Positions 8,745 through 17,388 are shown, counted from the stretch's first letter. The stretch: DNA of 64,000 nt from Sphingopyxis sp. UBA6723 (GCF_002454115.1 NZ_DKIH01000009.1:219198-283197), one strand, 5' to 3'. Notes: generated by a model from the letters alone, not told the origin. Translations and numbers: made by a program.

Positions 8745-9416
8745 ATGAAAATGCGCGAATTGCTCGGCACCGCACAGGTACCCGGCGGCGACGAACTGCG
8801 GCTGTATCGGCGCGGCGACGATTTCATCATCGCGATCGACCGCAACGAACTGATGAGCAGCCGGATGAGCGGCTCCGAAGAAGCGCTGGCGACGATGACG
8901 TGCGAGCGGCTCCGCAGCGCGCGAGCAGCCAGCCTGTTGATCGGCGGTTACGGCATGGGCTTCACCCTGCGTGCTGCGCTGGCGACGCTGGGGCCGGACG
9001 CAAAAATCACCGTGGCGGAGCTGGTGCCGGGCATCATTGAGTGGGCGCGCGGTCCGATGGCGGAACTGGCGGCGGGTTGCCTCGACGATCGGCGGGTTGA
9101 ACTGGTGCTCGGCGACGTATCGAAAGCGATCGGCGCGGCGACGCACCGCTATGACGCAATCCTGCTCGACGTCGACAATGGCCCCGATGGCCTGACGCGC
9201 GAGGCCAACGAGGGTCTCTATTCGGCGGCGGGCCTTGCCACAGCCAAGGCGGCGCTGCGGCCCGGCGGAATACTGGCGATATGGTCCGCCGCCCCCGACG
9301 CCCGCTTCACCCGCCAATTGAGCGCAGCGGGGTTTCAGGTCGAAGAGGTCGGCGTGCGCGCGCGCAGCAATGGCAAAGGCCCGCGACACGTCATCTGGTT
9401 CGCGCGCGCGGCCTGA
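8745..9416 (+). CDS. spermidine synthase-like SAM-dependent protein
   Basis: A 223-residue Rossmann-fold protein of the spermidine-synthase superfamily. The nucleotide-binding loop reads LLIGGYGMGFTLRAAL near residue 65, then AELVPGIIEW (acidic residue for SAM ribose) and DAILLDVDNGPDG, where true spermidine synthases have the catalytic Asp. It lacks the N-terminal beta domain of full-length enzymes and the classical GGGDG loop, so polyamine synthesis is doubtful. It begins 4 bp after astB and probably shares its transcript. Confidence 0.75.
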   Translation: MKMRELLGTAQVPGGDELRLYRRGDDFIIAIDRNELMSSRMSGSEEALATMTCERLRSARAASLLIGGYGMGFTLRAALATLGPDAKITVAELVPGIIEWARGPMAELAAGCLDDRRVELVLGDVSKAIGAATHRYDAILLDVDNGPDGLTREANEGLYSAAGLATAKAALRPGGILAIWSAAPDARFTRQLSAAGFQVEEVGVRARSNGKGPRHVIWFARAA

Positions 9417-9426
9417 GCCCGGAGTC

Positions 9427-9990
9427 ATGGCAATACGGCCCAATTCGATCGTTGCCGCAGCCGTGATGGCATTGTCGCTGTCCGGTTGTGCCGGGAACAA
9501 TTATCGCCCAGTTGCCGACACTGCCGTGCGTGTCGGACCCGCTTACACTATCCGCGGCGCGACCTATGTCCCCGCCGCCGCGCCGACCTATGACGCGCTC
9601 GGCTATGCCAGTTGGTACGGCAGCGAGTCGGGAAACCGTACAGCCAATGGCGAACAGTTTCGTCCCGGCTGGATCACCGCCGCGCACACCACGCTGCCCC
9701 TGCCCACCTATGTCGAGGTAACCGCGCTCGATACCGGACGGCGGATCATCGTGCGGGTCAACGACCGCGGCCCATTCGCGCAGGGTCGGATTATCGATCT
9801 GTCGCGCGGGGCTGCCGAACAGCTGGGGATCAAAGCGCAGGGCCATGCCGCGGTGCGCGTGCGGCGGGTCGAACCGACGGAGAAGGATCGCGAGCGGCTG
9901 CGCAAAGGCAAGCCTGCCGCATCGCTTGAGCGCGTTTCGGAACGCGAGTTGCAAAGGCTGCGGGCGCGAATGGCTCCTGCGGTACGGTAA
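9427..9990 (+). CDS. rlpA: RlpA-type septal ring lipoprotein
   Basis: An outer-membrane lipoprotein with a double-psi beta-barrel domain; RlpA proteins are lytic transglycosylases acting on naked peptidoglycan. 187 residues. The signal peptide ends in the lipobox LSLSGC (Cys near residue 22). The barrel runs from ASWYGSESGNRTANGE through VNDRGPFAQGRIIDLSRGAAEQLGI (split here for reading), which contains the conserved Asp of DRGPF. No C-terminal SPOR domain is present. The ATG at 9427 was chosen over an upstream in-frame start because it begins the signal peptide and follows GGAG. It lies 10 bp after the methyltransferase-like gene. Confidence 0.88.
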   Translation: MAIRPNSIVAAAVMALSLSGCAGNNYRPVADTAVRVGPAYTIRGATYVPAAAPTYDALGYASWYGSESGNRTANGEQFRPGWITAAHTTLPLPTYVEVTALDTGRRIIVRVNDRGPFAQGRIIDLSRGAAEQLGIKAQGHAAVRVRRVEPTEKDRERLRKGKPAASLERVSERELQRLRARMAPAVR

Positions 9991-10117
9991 GTCCCGATTG
10001 GCGACACCCGCGACGCCCCTTCCCTCTTTTGTCGGATTAACTTACAGTTTACCATAAGCCCGGCGCATCGGATCCCGCTTTTGCGCCAGTGGCATGGCTC
10101 TTGCTGGGTAAAACACG

Positions 10118-10357
10118 ATGTGGAAAAAAATCGGACGCCTGTTCGTCATCAAGACCCGCTTTGAAGCGTGCCTGATCATTTATGCGCTTGCGGTCGGCGC
10201 GATGGCGCGCGGCAGCGCCTACCTTCATGAATATCCCGGGATGGGCGGCAAGCTGTTGTTGGTTGCATGCAGCGGCGCGGTGTTTCTGGCGGGCGCAAAG
10301 ATTTTCGACTGCCTCCGTTACGAGCAGGCGGCCGCCGACGCCAAACTGGCGAACTAA
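10118..10357 (+). CDS. small membrane protein (79 aa)
   Basis: Codes for 79 residues with two predicted membrane segments (about 17-33 and 43-60) and a basic N-terminus (MWKKIGRLFVIKTR). The C-terminal tail is short and soluble. It resembles small hypothetical membrane proteins seen next to lipid or hydrolase genes in sphingomonads. No functional residue can be named. It sits between rlpA and an alpha/beta hydrolase, all on the plus strand. Confidence 0.65.
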   Translation: MWKKIGRLFVIKTRFEACLIIYALAVGAMARGSAYLHEYPGMGGKLLLVACSGAVFLAGAKIFDCLRYEQAAADAKLAN

Positions 10358-10405
10358 ACCGGAGCAGTCTTTCCCGCGTCACCGGGATATGCGAAGGCGG
10401 GAACC

Positions 10406-11161
10406 ATGAGCAGGATCAGCGGCCGACCGGCCATCAGCACCGAACATGTCTATGGCCTGACGCTGCGCGTCGCGCGCTGGCGGACGGGCGCGGGCAGTAC
10501 GCCGCTGTTGTTCCTGAACGGTATCGGCGCCGACATCGCCGCCGCAGCGCCGCTGCTCGCGCAGATGCACGGGCGTGAGGTGTGGACGCTCGACATGCCG
10601 GGAGTCGGCGGTTCGCCCGACGCACTGCTGCCCTATGGCGCGTCGACCATTGCCGCGGTCGTGATGGAAATCGCCGACCGGCTGGGCCACAAGATCATCG
10701 ATATTGCCGGATTCAGCTGGGGTGGCGCGCTGGCGCAGCAGATCGCGATCCAGTTTCCGGGGCGCGTCCGCCGCCTTGTGCTGATGGCAACGACGCCAGT
10801 CATGGGTGCGCCCGGCATCGGCTGGGCCGCCATGTTCGACGACGACATGCAGGCAAGCGGGCTGAAAATCCAGACCGCGACCCCGCTCGGCATCGCCTAT
10901 CAGACCGCGGCGATGGCGGGATGGAGTAGCGCGGCCTATCTCCCGGGGCTGAAAAACCTGCCCACGCTGGTCCTGATGGGCGAGCGGGATGGCGTCATGC
11001 CTGCTTGCTATGGCCAGATGCTTGCCAGTCTGATCGACGGAGCGGTGTTGGAAGTGGTCCCGGGGTCGCACCTGTTCCCCTTTACCGACGCCGCCGCCAT
11101 GGCGGCGCGGATCAGCGCGTTTCTGGACCAGCCGGCGGCGACGCAAAAAGCCGCCGCGTAA
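10406..11161 (+). CDS. alpha/beta hydrolase (PHA-depolymerase-like)
   Basis: A 251-residue alpha/beta hydrolase. The nucleophile elbow is GFSWGG near residue 110, the oxyanion region is LFLNGIGAD near 35, the acid lies in LMGERDGVMP near 190 and the His in VPGSHLFPF near 217. The pattern resembles intracellular poly(3-hydroxyalkanoate) depolymerase-type hydrolases, but no synthase or phasin gene is nearby. The last 50 bp overlap, tail to tail, with the next hydrolase gene on the other strand. Confidence 0.8.
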   Translation: MSRISGRPAISTEHVYGLTLRVARWRTGAGSTPLLFLNGIGADIAAAAPLLAQMHGREVWTLDMPGVGGSPDALLPYGASTIAAVVMEIADRLGHKIIDIAGFSWGGALAQQIAIQFPGRVRRLVLMATTPVMGAPGIGWAAMFDDDMQASGLKIQTATPLGIAYQTAAMAGWSSAAYLPGLKNLPTLVLMGERDGVMPACYGQMLASLIDGAVLEVVPGSHLFPFTDAAAMAARISAFLDQPAATQKAAA

Positions 11162-12158
11162 GAAAGTCGGTAATCGCCGCGGCGGTCGCGTCGGGGGCTT
11201 CCTCCATCGGCAGATGGCCGATGTTCTTGAGCAGCACGACGTCCGATCCCGGAATCCGTTCGTGAAAGGTCTGCGCCGCGCTGGGATTGATGATGCGGTC
11301 CTTGTCGCCGAACAGGATCAGCGTCGGCGCCGTGATCTCATTGACCCGGTCGGCCATCGCGGGTTCGCGGTCGAGTCGGGCGCGGAGCACCGTGGCTTCG
11401 CGATTGCCGGGGAAGCGCAGCAATTCCCAATAGCGATCGATCATCGCGTCATCGACGATACCCTGTTTCTCGACCGACCCGCGCAGCGACTGTTCGACCA
11501 ACGCCCGCGGCGTGATCTGCGTCGCCAGCCTCCGTCCGGCGGGATATTTTAGGATGCGAAAGCCGACGTTCGATTCGGGGGTCTTCTCACCCTTGCGAAG
11601 CGGCATCCCGGCGGCGTTGATCAGCAGCAAGGCGTCGACGCGATCCGGCTGTGCGAGCGCGTAACGCCACGCGACCCACCCGCCCATCGAATTGCCGCCC
11701 AGGATGAAGCGATCGAGGCCAAGCTTGGCGGCGACGACATCGACCGCGGCCGCCATGCCGTTCGCGCCATAATCCTTGTCAGGGGTGCCGCCGGTCAACC
11801 CGTGGCCTGGCAGGTCGAGCGTGACGACGCGGTAGTCGCCGCCCAGTCGCTGGACCAGCGGTTCCCAGGTATGCACGCTGCTGTTTGATCCGTGGAGCAG
11901 GATGATCGCGGGGCCGCCGCGCTGGCCCTGGTCGCGATAATGGATGCGTTGCCCCGCTGGCCCGGCGACGAACGCGCCCGCCGGCCCGCTGTATTTGGCG
12001 ATCATCGCATCGCGGTCGGTGTCGGGGGTGCGCAGCGCAAGGAACGCGATGACAATGGCGATCAACATGGCAATCGGTATCAGGACGCGCTTGCGCCGGA
12101 ATAATGGTCGCCGCGGCGGCAGCGGTTCAAAATCGTCGTCGTCGATCCGGTTTGTCAT
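11112..12158 (-). CDS. membrane-anchored alpha/beta hydrolase
   Basis: A 348-residue hydrolase with one N-terminal membrane segment (about residues 25-43) preceded by a basic stretch, so the catalytic domain is likely periplasmic. Active-site features: LLHGSNSSVHTW (oxyanion region), GGNSMGGW (nucleophile Ser near residue 168), GDKDRI (acid) and NIGHLPMEEAP (His near 320). GTG and ATG are adjacent; ATG at 12158 was chosen, with GAGGGGGG upstream. The 3' end overlaps the convergent hydrolase gene by 50 bp. Substrate unknown. Confidence 0.82.
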   Translation of the reverse strand: MTNRIDDDDFEPLPPRRPLFRRKRVLIPIAMLIAIVIAFLALRTPDTDRDAMIAKYSGPAGAFVAGPAGQRIHYRDQGQRGGPAIILLHGSNSSVHTWEPLVQRLGGDYRVVTLDLPGHGLTGGTPDKDYGANGMAAAVDVVAAKLGLDRFILGGNSMGGWVAWRYALAQPDRVDALLLINAAGMPLRKGEKTPESNVGFRILKYPAGRRLATQITPRALVEQSLRGSVEKQGIVDDAMIDRYWELLRFPGNREATVLRARLDREPAMADRVNEITAPTLILFGDKDRIINPSAAQTFHERIPGSDVVLLKNIGHLPMEEAPDATAAAITDFLTRRLFASPPAGPETR

Positions 12159-12218
12159 CACGCCCCCCTCAAGGCTGGGGGCGACCCTAACGCGCGCGCG
12201 CAGCCCGTCAATGCCGAG

Positions 12219-13886
12219 CTATTGATCGATCCTGCGGCGAAAGGTTTCGGGCAGGAAGAACAGGCCGATCACCAGCGTGATCACCGCGACGACGACCGGA
12301 TACCACAGGCCGTAATAGATATTGCCCGTCGCGGCGACCATCGCGAAGGCGGTGGTCGGCAGGAAACCGCCGAACCAGCCGTTGCCGATATGATAGGGCA
12401 GCGACATCGCGGTGTAGCGGATGCGGCTGGGGAACAGCTCGACGAGCAGCGCGGCGATCGGGCCGTAGACCATCGTCACCAGCAGTACGAGGTAGAAGAG
12501 TATCGCGACGACGAGCGGTTTATTGATCCGCGCGGGGTCGGCTTTTGCCGGATATCCGGCCTCTGCCGTCGCGGCCGCCAACTGCTTGCGGAACACCTCG
12601 GCGGCGGCTGCCCGCTCGTTTTCAGCCAGACGCCAAGGTTCGGGCGCGATGAGGACGCGGTCGCCGATCCGGATATGCGCGGGCAATCCGGTGATGCGGT
12701 CACGTTCATGATTGATGTACGTCACACCCGCCTTAGCCAGCGCCGATTTCGCGATGTCACAGCCGGTATTTTCAAACTTGTTCTTACCCACCGGATCAAA
12801 CTGAAAGGCGCAGGCACCGGGATCGGCGGTGACCGACACGGCGGCGCGGAGCTGCGCCGACGCCATTGCCGGGTTCGCAGCGCTGGTTAGCAGCTGGAAA
12901 GTCGGGAAATACGTCAACGCCGCCAGCGCGCAGCCCGCGAGGATGATCGGTTTGCGCCCGATCTTGTCGCTGAGCCACCCAAAGAAGATAAAGAATGGTG
13001 TGCCGAGAATCAGCGCGATGGCGATCAAAATGTTCGCGGTTGCGCCATCGACCTTCAGCGTCTTTTCGAGGAAGAACAGCGCATAGAATTGGCCGGTGTA
13101 CCAAACCACCGCCTGCCCCGCGACCGCGCCAAACAGTGCGACGATCACCCATTTGAGGTTGCCCCAGCGGCCGAAGGCTTCGGTCAAGGGCGCCTTCGAC
13201 GTCGTCCCCTCTTCCTTCATCTTCTGGAACACGGGGCTTTCATTGAGCTGCATCCGGATCCACAGGGACACGCCGAGCAGGATGATCGAGATCAGGAACG
13301 GGATGCGCCAGCCCCAGTCGGCGAACGCCGCCTCGCCAATCAGCGTCCGGATGGTGATGACGACGCCGAGCGCGGCGAACAGGCCGAGCGTCGCGGTCGT
13401 CTGGATGAAGCTCGTGAACAGCCCGCGCTTGCCCTCGGGCGCATGTTCGGCGACATAGGTGGCGGCGCCGCCATATTCGCCGCCTAGCGCCAGCCCTTGC
13501 AGCAGCCGCAGAACCACCAGCAGGATCGGCGCGGCGACGCCGATCGACGCATAGTTGGGCAGCACGCCGACAAGGAAGGTCGAGGCGCCCATCAGGCCCA
13601 TGGTGACGAGGAACGTATTCTTGCGTCCGACCAGATCGCCGATGCGACCGAACACCAGAGCGCCAAACGGCCTGACGGCAAAGCCTGCGGCAAAGGCAGC
13701 GAGCGCGAAGATAAAGCCGGTGGTTTCGTTGACGCCCGAGAAAAACTGCGCCGAGATGACGGTCGCAAGCAGACCATACAGGTAGAAATCATACCATTCG
13801 AACACGGTGCCAAGCGAGGACGCGAGGATGACCTTGCGTTCGCTTTGGCGCGTGTCGATGGGCGTCGTTGCCCCTGCGTCCGTCAC
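12219..13886 (-). CDS. MFS transporter, metabolite:H+ symporter (MHS) type
   Basis: A 555-residue major facilitator resembling the KgtP/ProP/ShiA group. The N-terminus has LGTVFEWYDFYLYG, the loop 2-3 signature GRIGDLVGRKNTFL, and LQGLALGGEYGGAATY. A second signature, GWLSDKIGRKP, follows TM8. Unlike typical 430-residue members it has a soluble insertion of about 120 residues (roughly 345-465) between TM8/9 and the last three helices, with two cysteines. The start is GTG at 13886 after AAGGGG. The substrate (an organic acid or osmolyte) cannot be inferred. It is monocistronic. Confidence 0.85.
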   Translation of the reverse strand: MTDAGATTPIDTRQSERKVILASSLGTVFEWYDFYLYGLLATVISAQFFSGVNETTGFIFALAAFAAGFAVRPFGALVFGRIGDLVGRKNTFLVTMGLMGASTFLVGVLPNYASIGVAAPILLVVLRLLQGLALGGEYGGAATYVAEHAPEGKRGLFTSFIQTTATLGLFAALGVVITIRTLIGEAAFADWGWRIPFLISIILLGVSLWIRMQLNESPVFQKMKEEGTTSKAPLTEAFGRWGNLKWVIVALFGAVAGQAVVWYTGQFYALFFLEKTLKVDGATANILIAIALILGTPFFIFFGWLSDKIGRKPIILAGCALAALTYFPTFQLLTSAANPAMASAQLRAAVSVTADPGACAFQFDPVGKNKFENTGCDIAKSALAKAGVTYINHERDRITGLPAHIRIGDRVLIAPEPWRLAENERAAAAEVFRKQLAAATAEAGYPAKADPARINKPLVVAILFYLVLLVTMVYGPIAALLVELFPSRIRYTAMSLPYHIGNGWFGGFLPTTAFAMVAATGNIYYGLWYPVVVAVITLVIGLFFLPETFRRRIDQ

Positions 13887-13954
13887 CCGCTGCCCCTTCG
13901 CTTTCGCTATGGCGCAAAGGGTAGCCTGCGCGGGCTTGGCGTCAATGGCTTCAG

Positions 13955-14040
13955 CTCGTCATTGCGAGCGGAGCGAAGCAATCCAGAGCGGCTTGTCGTG
14001 TCCTGGATTGCTTCGTTGCTACGCTCCTCGCAATGACGAG
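13955..14040. repeat. palindromic intergenic repeat (CGTCATTGCGAGC family), copy 1
   Basis: Long imperfect hairpin: CTCGTCATTGCGAGCGGAGC pairs with GCTCCTCGCAATGACGAG, and AGCAATCCAG pairs with CTGGATTGCT. Related copies are at 35394-35475 and 41253-41328. It lies 11 bp beyond the DEAD-box helicase stop codon. Confidence 0.85.
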
Positions 14041-14050
14041 GGTTTTAGCA

Positions 14051-15430
14051 TCAGCCGACGCGGGTCACCGCGCCCTTGTGTGCGCCGACGCTTTTGTTAC
14101 GCGGGCGAAAGCGGCGCTTGCGCTGGCCTTCGGCACCTTCACCGGCAGGCGCATCGCGGCGCGGACCGCGATCGCCGCGCGGCTGGCCGCCGCTCGGCTG
14201 GCGGCGCGCGTCCTGACGCTGACGGTTCGGGTCGCGGCCCTGGCTGCCGGTGTCGCGCGGCCCTGCAACGGGCTTGGGCAGGTTGCGCACCAGCTCGTTG
14301 AAATTCTCGGGCAGCGGCATCGGTTCGGACTTGCTGCGCGTGACGCGCTCGATGTCCCGCATATAGGGCCGCTCATCGGGGGCAATGAAGCTGATCGCCA
14401 TGCCCTCGGCACCCGCGCGCGCGGTGCGGCCGATGCGGTGGACATATTGTTCGGGCACGTTCGGGATTTCGAAGTTGATGACGTGCGACACGCCCGACAC
14501 GTCGATACCGCGCGCGGCAATGTCGGTCGCAACGAGCAGCTTGATGTCGCCCGAGCGGAACGCCTGCAATGCATGGGTGCGCTGCGACTGGCTCTTGTTG
14601 CCATGGATCGCCATCGCCTTGATCCCGGCGCCCGCCAGATGCCGCACGACGCGGTCGGCGCCATGTTTGGTGCGGGTGAAGATCAGCGCGCGGTCGATAT
14701 CCTGCGTCGCGACGACCGAGTGCAGCAGCGCCTGCTTTTCCTTCTGTTCGACGAAGGTCGCGAACTGGCGGATCTTCTCCACCGTGGTCGCCTGCGGGGT
14801 GACCGAAACGGTGACGGGATCGTTGAGGAACTGCTCGGCGAGACCCGCAATTTCCTTGGGCATCGTCGCCGAGAAGAACAGGTTCTGGCGACGCGACGGC
14901 AGCAGCTTGGCGACGCGGCGCAGCGAATGGATGAAGCCCATGTCCATCATCTGGTCGGCTTCGTCCAAGACAAAGATTTCGACATCGTCGAGGCGCAGCG
15001 CGCGCTGGTCGATCAGGTCGAGCAGGCGGCCCGGGGTGGCGACGAGGATGTCGACGCCGCCCGACAGGTCGCGGATCTGCTTGTTGATCGGCACGCCGCC
15101 AAACACCGTCGAGACCGACAGCTTGGTAAAGCGGCCATAGTCTCGGCAGCTCTGCGCGATCTGCGCGGCGAGCTCGCGCGTCGGCGCGAGGACGAGCATC
15201 CGGCAACCGCGCGGGGTCGGGCGGTGCGGATAGGTCAGCAGGTGGTGGATCGAGGGCAGCGAGAAACCGGCGGTCTTGCCGGTCCCGGTCTGCGCGATGC
15301 CGCACAGGTCGCGGCCCTTCATCAGCGGCGGGATCGCCTGCATCTGAATCGGGGTCGGGACGGTATAATCCTTGGCGGCAAGCGCGCGATTGATGTCGGC
15401 GTGCAGGCCAAAGTCGTTAAAAGTCGTCAT
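14051..15430 (-). CDS. DEAD-box RNA helicase (RhlE-like)
   Basis: ATP-dependent RNA helicase of 459 residues. All core motifs are visible: the Q motif (FNDFGLHADINRAL...TPIQMQAIP), AQTGTGKT, PTRELA, GG, TPGRLLD, DEAD in VLDEADQMMDMGF, SATMP, ATDIAARGID and HRIGRTARAG. The C-terminal tail from about residue 395 is Arg/Gly/Gln-rich and basic, as in RhlE-type proteins involved in ribosome assembly or RNA decay. The frame is open far upstream, but MTTFNDFG at 15430 is the family start; AGTGAG precedes it. The leader of about 200 bp is described separately. Confidence 0.92.
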   Translation of the reverse strand: MTTFNDFGLHADINRALAAKDYTVPTPIQMQAIPPLMKGRDLCGIAQTGTGKTAGFSLPSIHHLLTYPHRPTPRGCRMLVLAPTRELAAQIAQSCRDYGRFTKLSVSTVFGGVPINKQIRDLSGGVDILVATPGRLLDLIDQRALRLDDVEIFVLDEADQMMDMGFIHSLRRVAKLLPSRRQNLFFSATMPKEIAGLAEQFLNDPVTVSVTPQATTVEKIRQFATFVEQKEKQALLHSVVATQDIDRALIFTRTKHGADRVVRHLAGAGIKAMAIHGNKSQSQRTHALQAFRSGDIKLLVATDIAARGIDVSGVSHVINFEIPNVPEQYVHRIGRTARAGAEGMAISFIAPDERPYMRDIERVTRSKSEPMPLPENFNELVRNLPKPVAGPRDTGSQGRDPNRQRQDARRQPSGGQPRGDRGPRRDAPAGEGAEGQRKRRFRPRNKSVGAHKGAVTRVG

Positions 15431-15662
15431 AAAATACTCACTAAGAGCGACGCGCACAGCGTCCATTCGCATCGAACGGACGGCGCACGGGCCGCGGGTT
15501 CGAAACGACCCGCGTGAAAGGGTGCCTCTGGGGACAATAGCGCGGTTCCGGCTCGTCCCGCGCCTGAGATTGGGCGGGAAAATCACGCTGCCGGTGGCTT
15601 CGGCGGATCGTTCCGCCATGCTGCGCTGCACAATATATGGCATAGAGATGGCGATTTGGCAA
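15431..15662 (-). promoter_or_regulatory. long structured 5' leader and possible promoter of the helicase
   Basis: This non-coding stretch upstream of the helicase contains several small palindromes, for example CGCGGGT..ACCCGCG (around 15500) and GGCGGATCGTTCCGCC (around 15602-15617). A possible promoter on the minus strand is TTGCCA (15662-15657) with TATATT (15637-15632), spacing 19 bp, which would give a leader of roughly 190 bp. Long leaders are common for autoregulated or cold-induced RNA helicases; that role is inference here. Confidence 0.35.
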
Positions 15663-15666
15663 GCGT

Positions 15667-16425
15667 TTAGCGAAAGATGATAAATAGTCCGACCGCGATC
15701 ACCAGCAGCGCGAAGCCATGGCGCAGCAACTTCGCATTCTTCTCGATGCGGCGAAGCAGCGGCATTGCGGCCAATGTGCCGAGCGCGCCACCCGCGACGA
15801 GCGCTCCGAACAGCGGCCAGAGCAGCTGGCCATGAAGCGCGTAAGTGGCGCTGGTCGCGCCGCCGAACAATGTCACCGAAACGAGCGACGACGCCGAAGC
15901 GTTGGCGAGCGTCATGCCGGTCGCCGCCATCAGCCCCGGCGCGATCAGAAAGCCGCCGCCGATGCCGAAGAAACCGGCCGCCAAACCCGCGACCAATCCG
16001 ACGGGTGCCAGCTTCCACACCATCGTCGGGGTCAGTCGGACCGCCGGGTCGCCCTCATTCTTGCGCGGGATGAGCATCGACAGCGCGATGGCAATCATCG
16101 CGACGCCGAAAGCGCGGATCAAAAAATCGCCGTCGATTTGCATCGCCAGCCGTGCGCCCGCCACCGAACCGATCAACCCCGCGGTGGCAAACACGCTGGC
16201 GCACGGCCATTTGACCCGCCCAGCCTTGGCCTGCGCGATCAGTCCTGTCGCGGCGTTCACCGCCACCGCGGCAGCAGAGGTCGCGATCGCGGCGTGGGTA
16301 TCGACTACTCCGACGACATAGATCAGCCAGGGGGTTGCGAGCACCGATCCGCCGCCGCCGAACAACGTCAGCAGTAGCCCGATGAGAACGCCGCCAAGCG
16401 CCGCGAGGAGCAGCGTTTCGATCAA
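15667..16425 (-). CDS. TSUP family (TauE/SafE-like) membrane transporter
   Basis: A 252-residue transporter with about 8 membrane segments. The N-terminal repeat has LTLFGGGGSVLATPWL and the C-terminal repeat GFFGIGGGFLIAPGL, the two conserved Gly-rich TSUP motifs. Related proteins export sulfite, thiosulfate-like anions or sulfoacetate. The start is TTG at 16425, overlapping the DoxX stop in TTGA; an upstream ATG is out of context. Last gene of the bigR-type operon, so it probably exports the sulfite made by persulfide oxidation. Confidence 0.85.
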   Translation of the reverse strand: MIETLLLAALGGVLIGLLLTLFGGGGSVLATPWLIYVVGVVDTHAAIATSAAAVAVNAATGLIAQAKAGRVKWPCASVFATAGLIGSVAGARLAMQIDGDFLIRAFGVAMIAIALSMLIPRKNEGDPAVRLTPTMVWKLAPVGLVAGLAAGFFGIGGGFLIAPGLMAATGMTLANASASSLVSVTLFGGATSATYALHGQLLWPLFGALVAGGALGTLAAMPLLRRIEKNAKLLRHGFALLVIAVGLFIIFR

Positions 16426-16853
16426 CGCACGCGACCGCGCTGTGCATAAATGAAGAGCAACGCGCCAAGGATCGCGACATTTTTGAGCAGTGGCCCGACA
16501 TGGCCGGGCGCAATGTGGACCGACACAGTGATCGGCACGAGCGTGACGAACAACAAGAGCGCCGACAGACGTTGCAGAAGCCCCAATGCGAGTAGCAGCC
16601 CGAAAAGGATGAACACCCCGCCGCTGAGCCACAGCAGCATCGCCGGATCGCCAATGGCCATGACCTGATCGCGCCATGGCGATTCATCGATGCGCTGCCG
16701 CATCTCGTCCAGCTGGACAAAATGGCCGATCCCGCCGACGATGAAAATCAGGCTAAGCGCGATGCGAAAGATCGTCTCGGCGCGGTGCGCAATCCAGCGC
16801 GGTGACCATAACCCACGATCAAGTTCGCGAAGCCAAGCCCATGTCGCGCGCAT
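16422..16853 (-). CDS. DoxX family membrane protein
   Basis: A 143-residue protein with four predicted membrane helices (FRIALSLIFIVGGIGHF at about 35, then about 75, 95 and 115). The DoxX-type GGIGHFVQLDEM segment is present. ATG at 16853 overlaps the rhodanese stop codon by one base (TGATG), so it is coupled. DoxX-type proteins occur in bigR operons and are thought to support quinone-linked or thiol oxidation, but the exact role is not established. Confidence 0.8.
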   Translation of the reverse strand: MRATWAWLRELDRGLWSPRWIAHRAETIFRIALSLIFIVGGIGHFVQLDEMRQRIDESPWRDQVMAIGDPAMLLWLSGGVFILFGLLLALGLLQRLSALLLFVTLVPITVSVHIAPGHVGPLLKNVAILGALLFIYAQRGRVR

Positions 16854-17386
16854 CAATGCGCCATCCGGCGGTTCCACGGCGCCAGCATCAGCAGCCGCGC
16901 CATGCCGCAAAAGCCGCTGATCCCGGCAAACAACAGCCCGGCGCCGACGAACGCCGACAGCCCGAACCAGGGGGGCGCGACAAAGGTGCCGAGCAAGGCG
17001 CCGATCAGAATCAGCGCGCCCGCCGCAATCTGGACCTGGCGCATGATTTCCAGCGGCGCTGATGCGTCGGTCGCCACCGGCAAGCCCGCCTTTTTCCAGG
17101 CGTCGAGACCGCCGTCGAGGACGAACGCCTCGCCAGAAATACGCGCCGCCAGTCGGTCACACGCACCCGCAGTTCGTGCGCCCGAACGGCAGGTGAAAAT
17201 AACGTCGGCGGCCGGATCAATGCCAAGATGCGCCTGTTCCCACCCCGACAAGGGCTGCGATTGGGCGCCCGCAATGTGCGAGCGGGCAAATTCGTCGGCC
17301 TCGCGAATATCGACGAGGATCGCGCGGCCGCTGTCGAGCCGGGCGCGGACCTCGTGCGGCGCGAGGCTGTTGATGGTGGCCGTCAT
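16853..17386 (-). CDS. rhodanese domain fused to DUF2892 membrane segment
   Basis: A 177-residue protein. Residues 1 to about 105 form a rhodanese domain with the active-site loop CRSGAR (Cys near residue 66) preceded by DVIFT; it would transfer sulfane sulfur between thiols or to an acceptor. Residues 115-170 are a two-helix DUF2892-like membrane part with FCGMARLLMLAPWNRR at the end. ATG at 17392 lies one base from GAGGA, too close; ATG at 17386 has a 7-base spacing and was chosen. It follows the regulator directly (the regulator's stop codon lies at 17391-17389). Confidence 0.88.
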   Translation of the reverse strand: MTATINSLAPHEVRARLDSGRAILVDIREADEFARSHIAGAQSQPLSGWEQAHLGIDPAADVIFTCRSGARTAGACDRLAARISGEAFVLDGGLDAWKKAGLPVATDASAPLEIMRQVQIAAGALILIGALLGTFVAPPWFGLSAFVGAGLLFAGISGFCGMARLLMLAPWNRRMAH

Positions 17387-17388
17387 GG

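Noticed and set aside
10090..10105. TGGCATGGCTCTTGCT fits the -24/-12 pattern of a sigma-54 promoter
   Set aside because: The start site would fall about 2 bp before the ATG of the 79-residue protein, leaving no ribosome site, and no enhancer-type regulator or binding site is seen nearby. Probably chance in GC-rich DNA.
14033..15517. 494-residue open frame opposite the DEAD-box helicase
   Set aside because: Antisense shadow caused by high GC; the helicase motifs are unambiguous on the minus strand.
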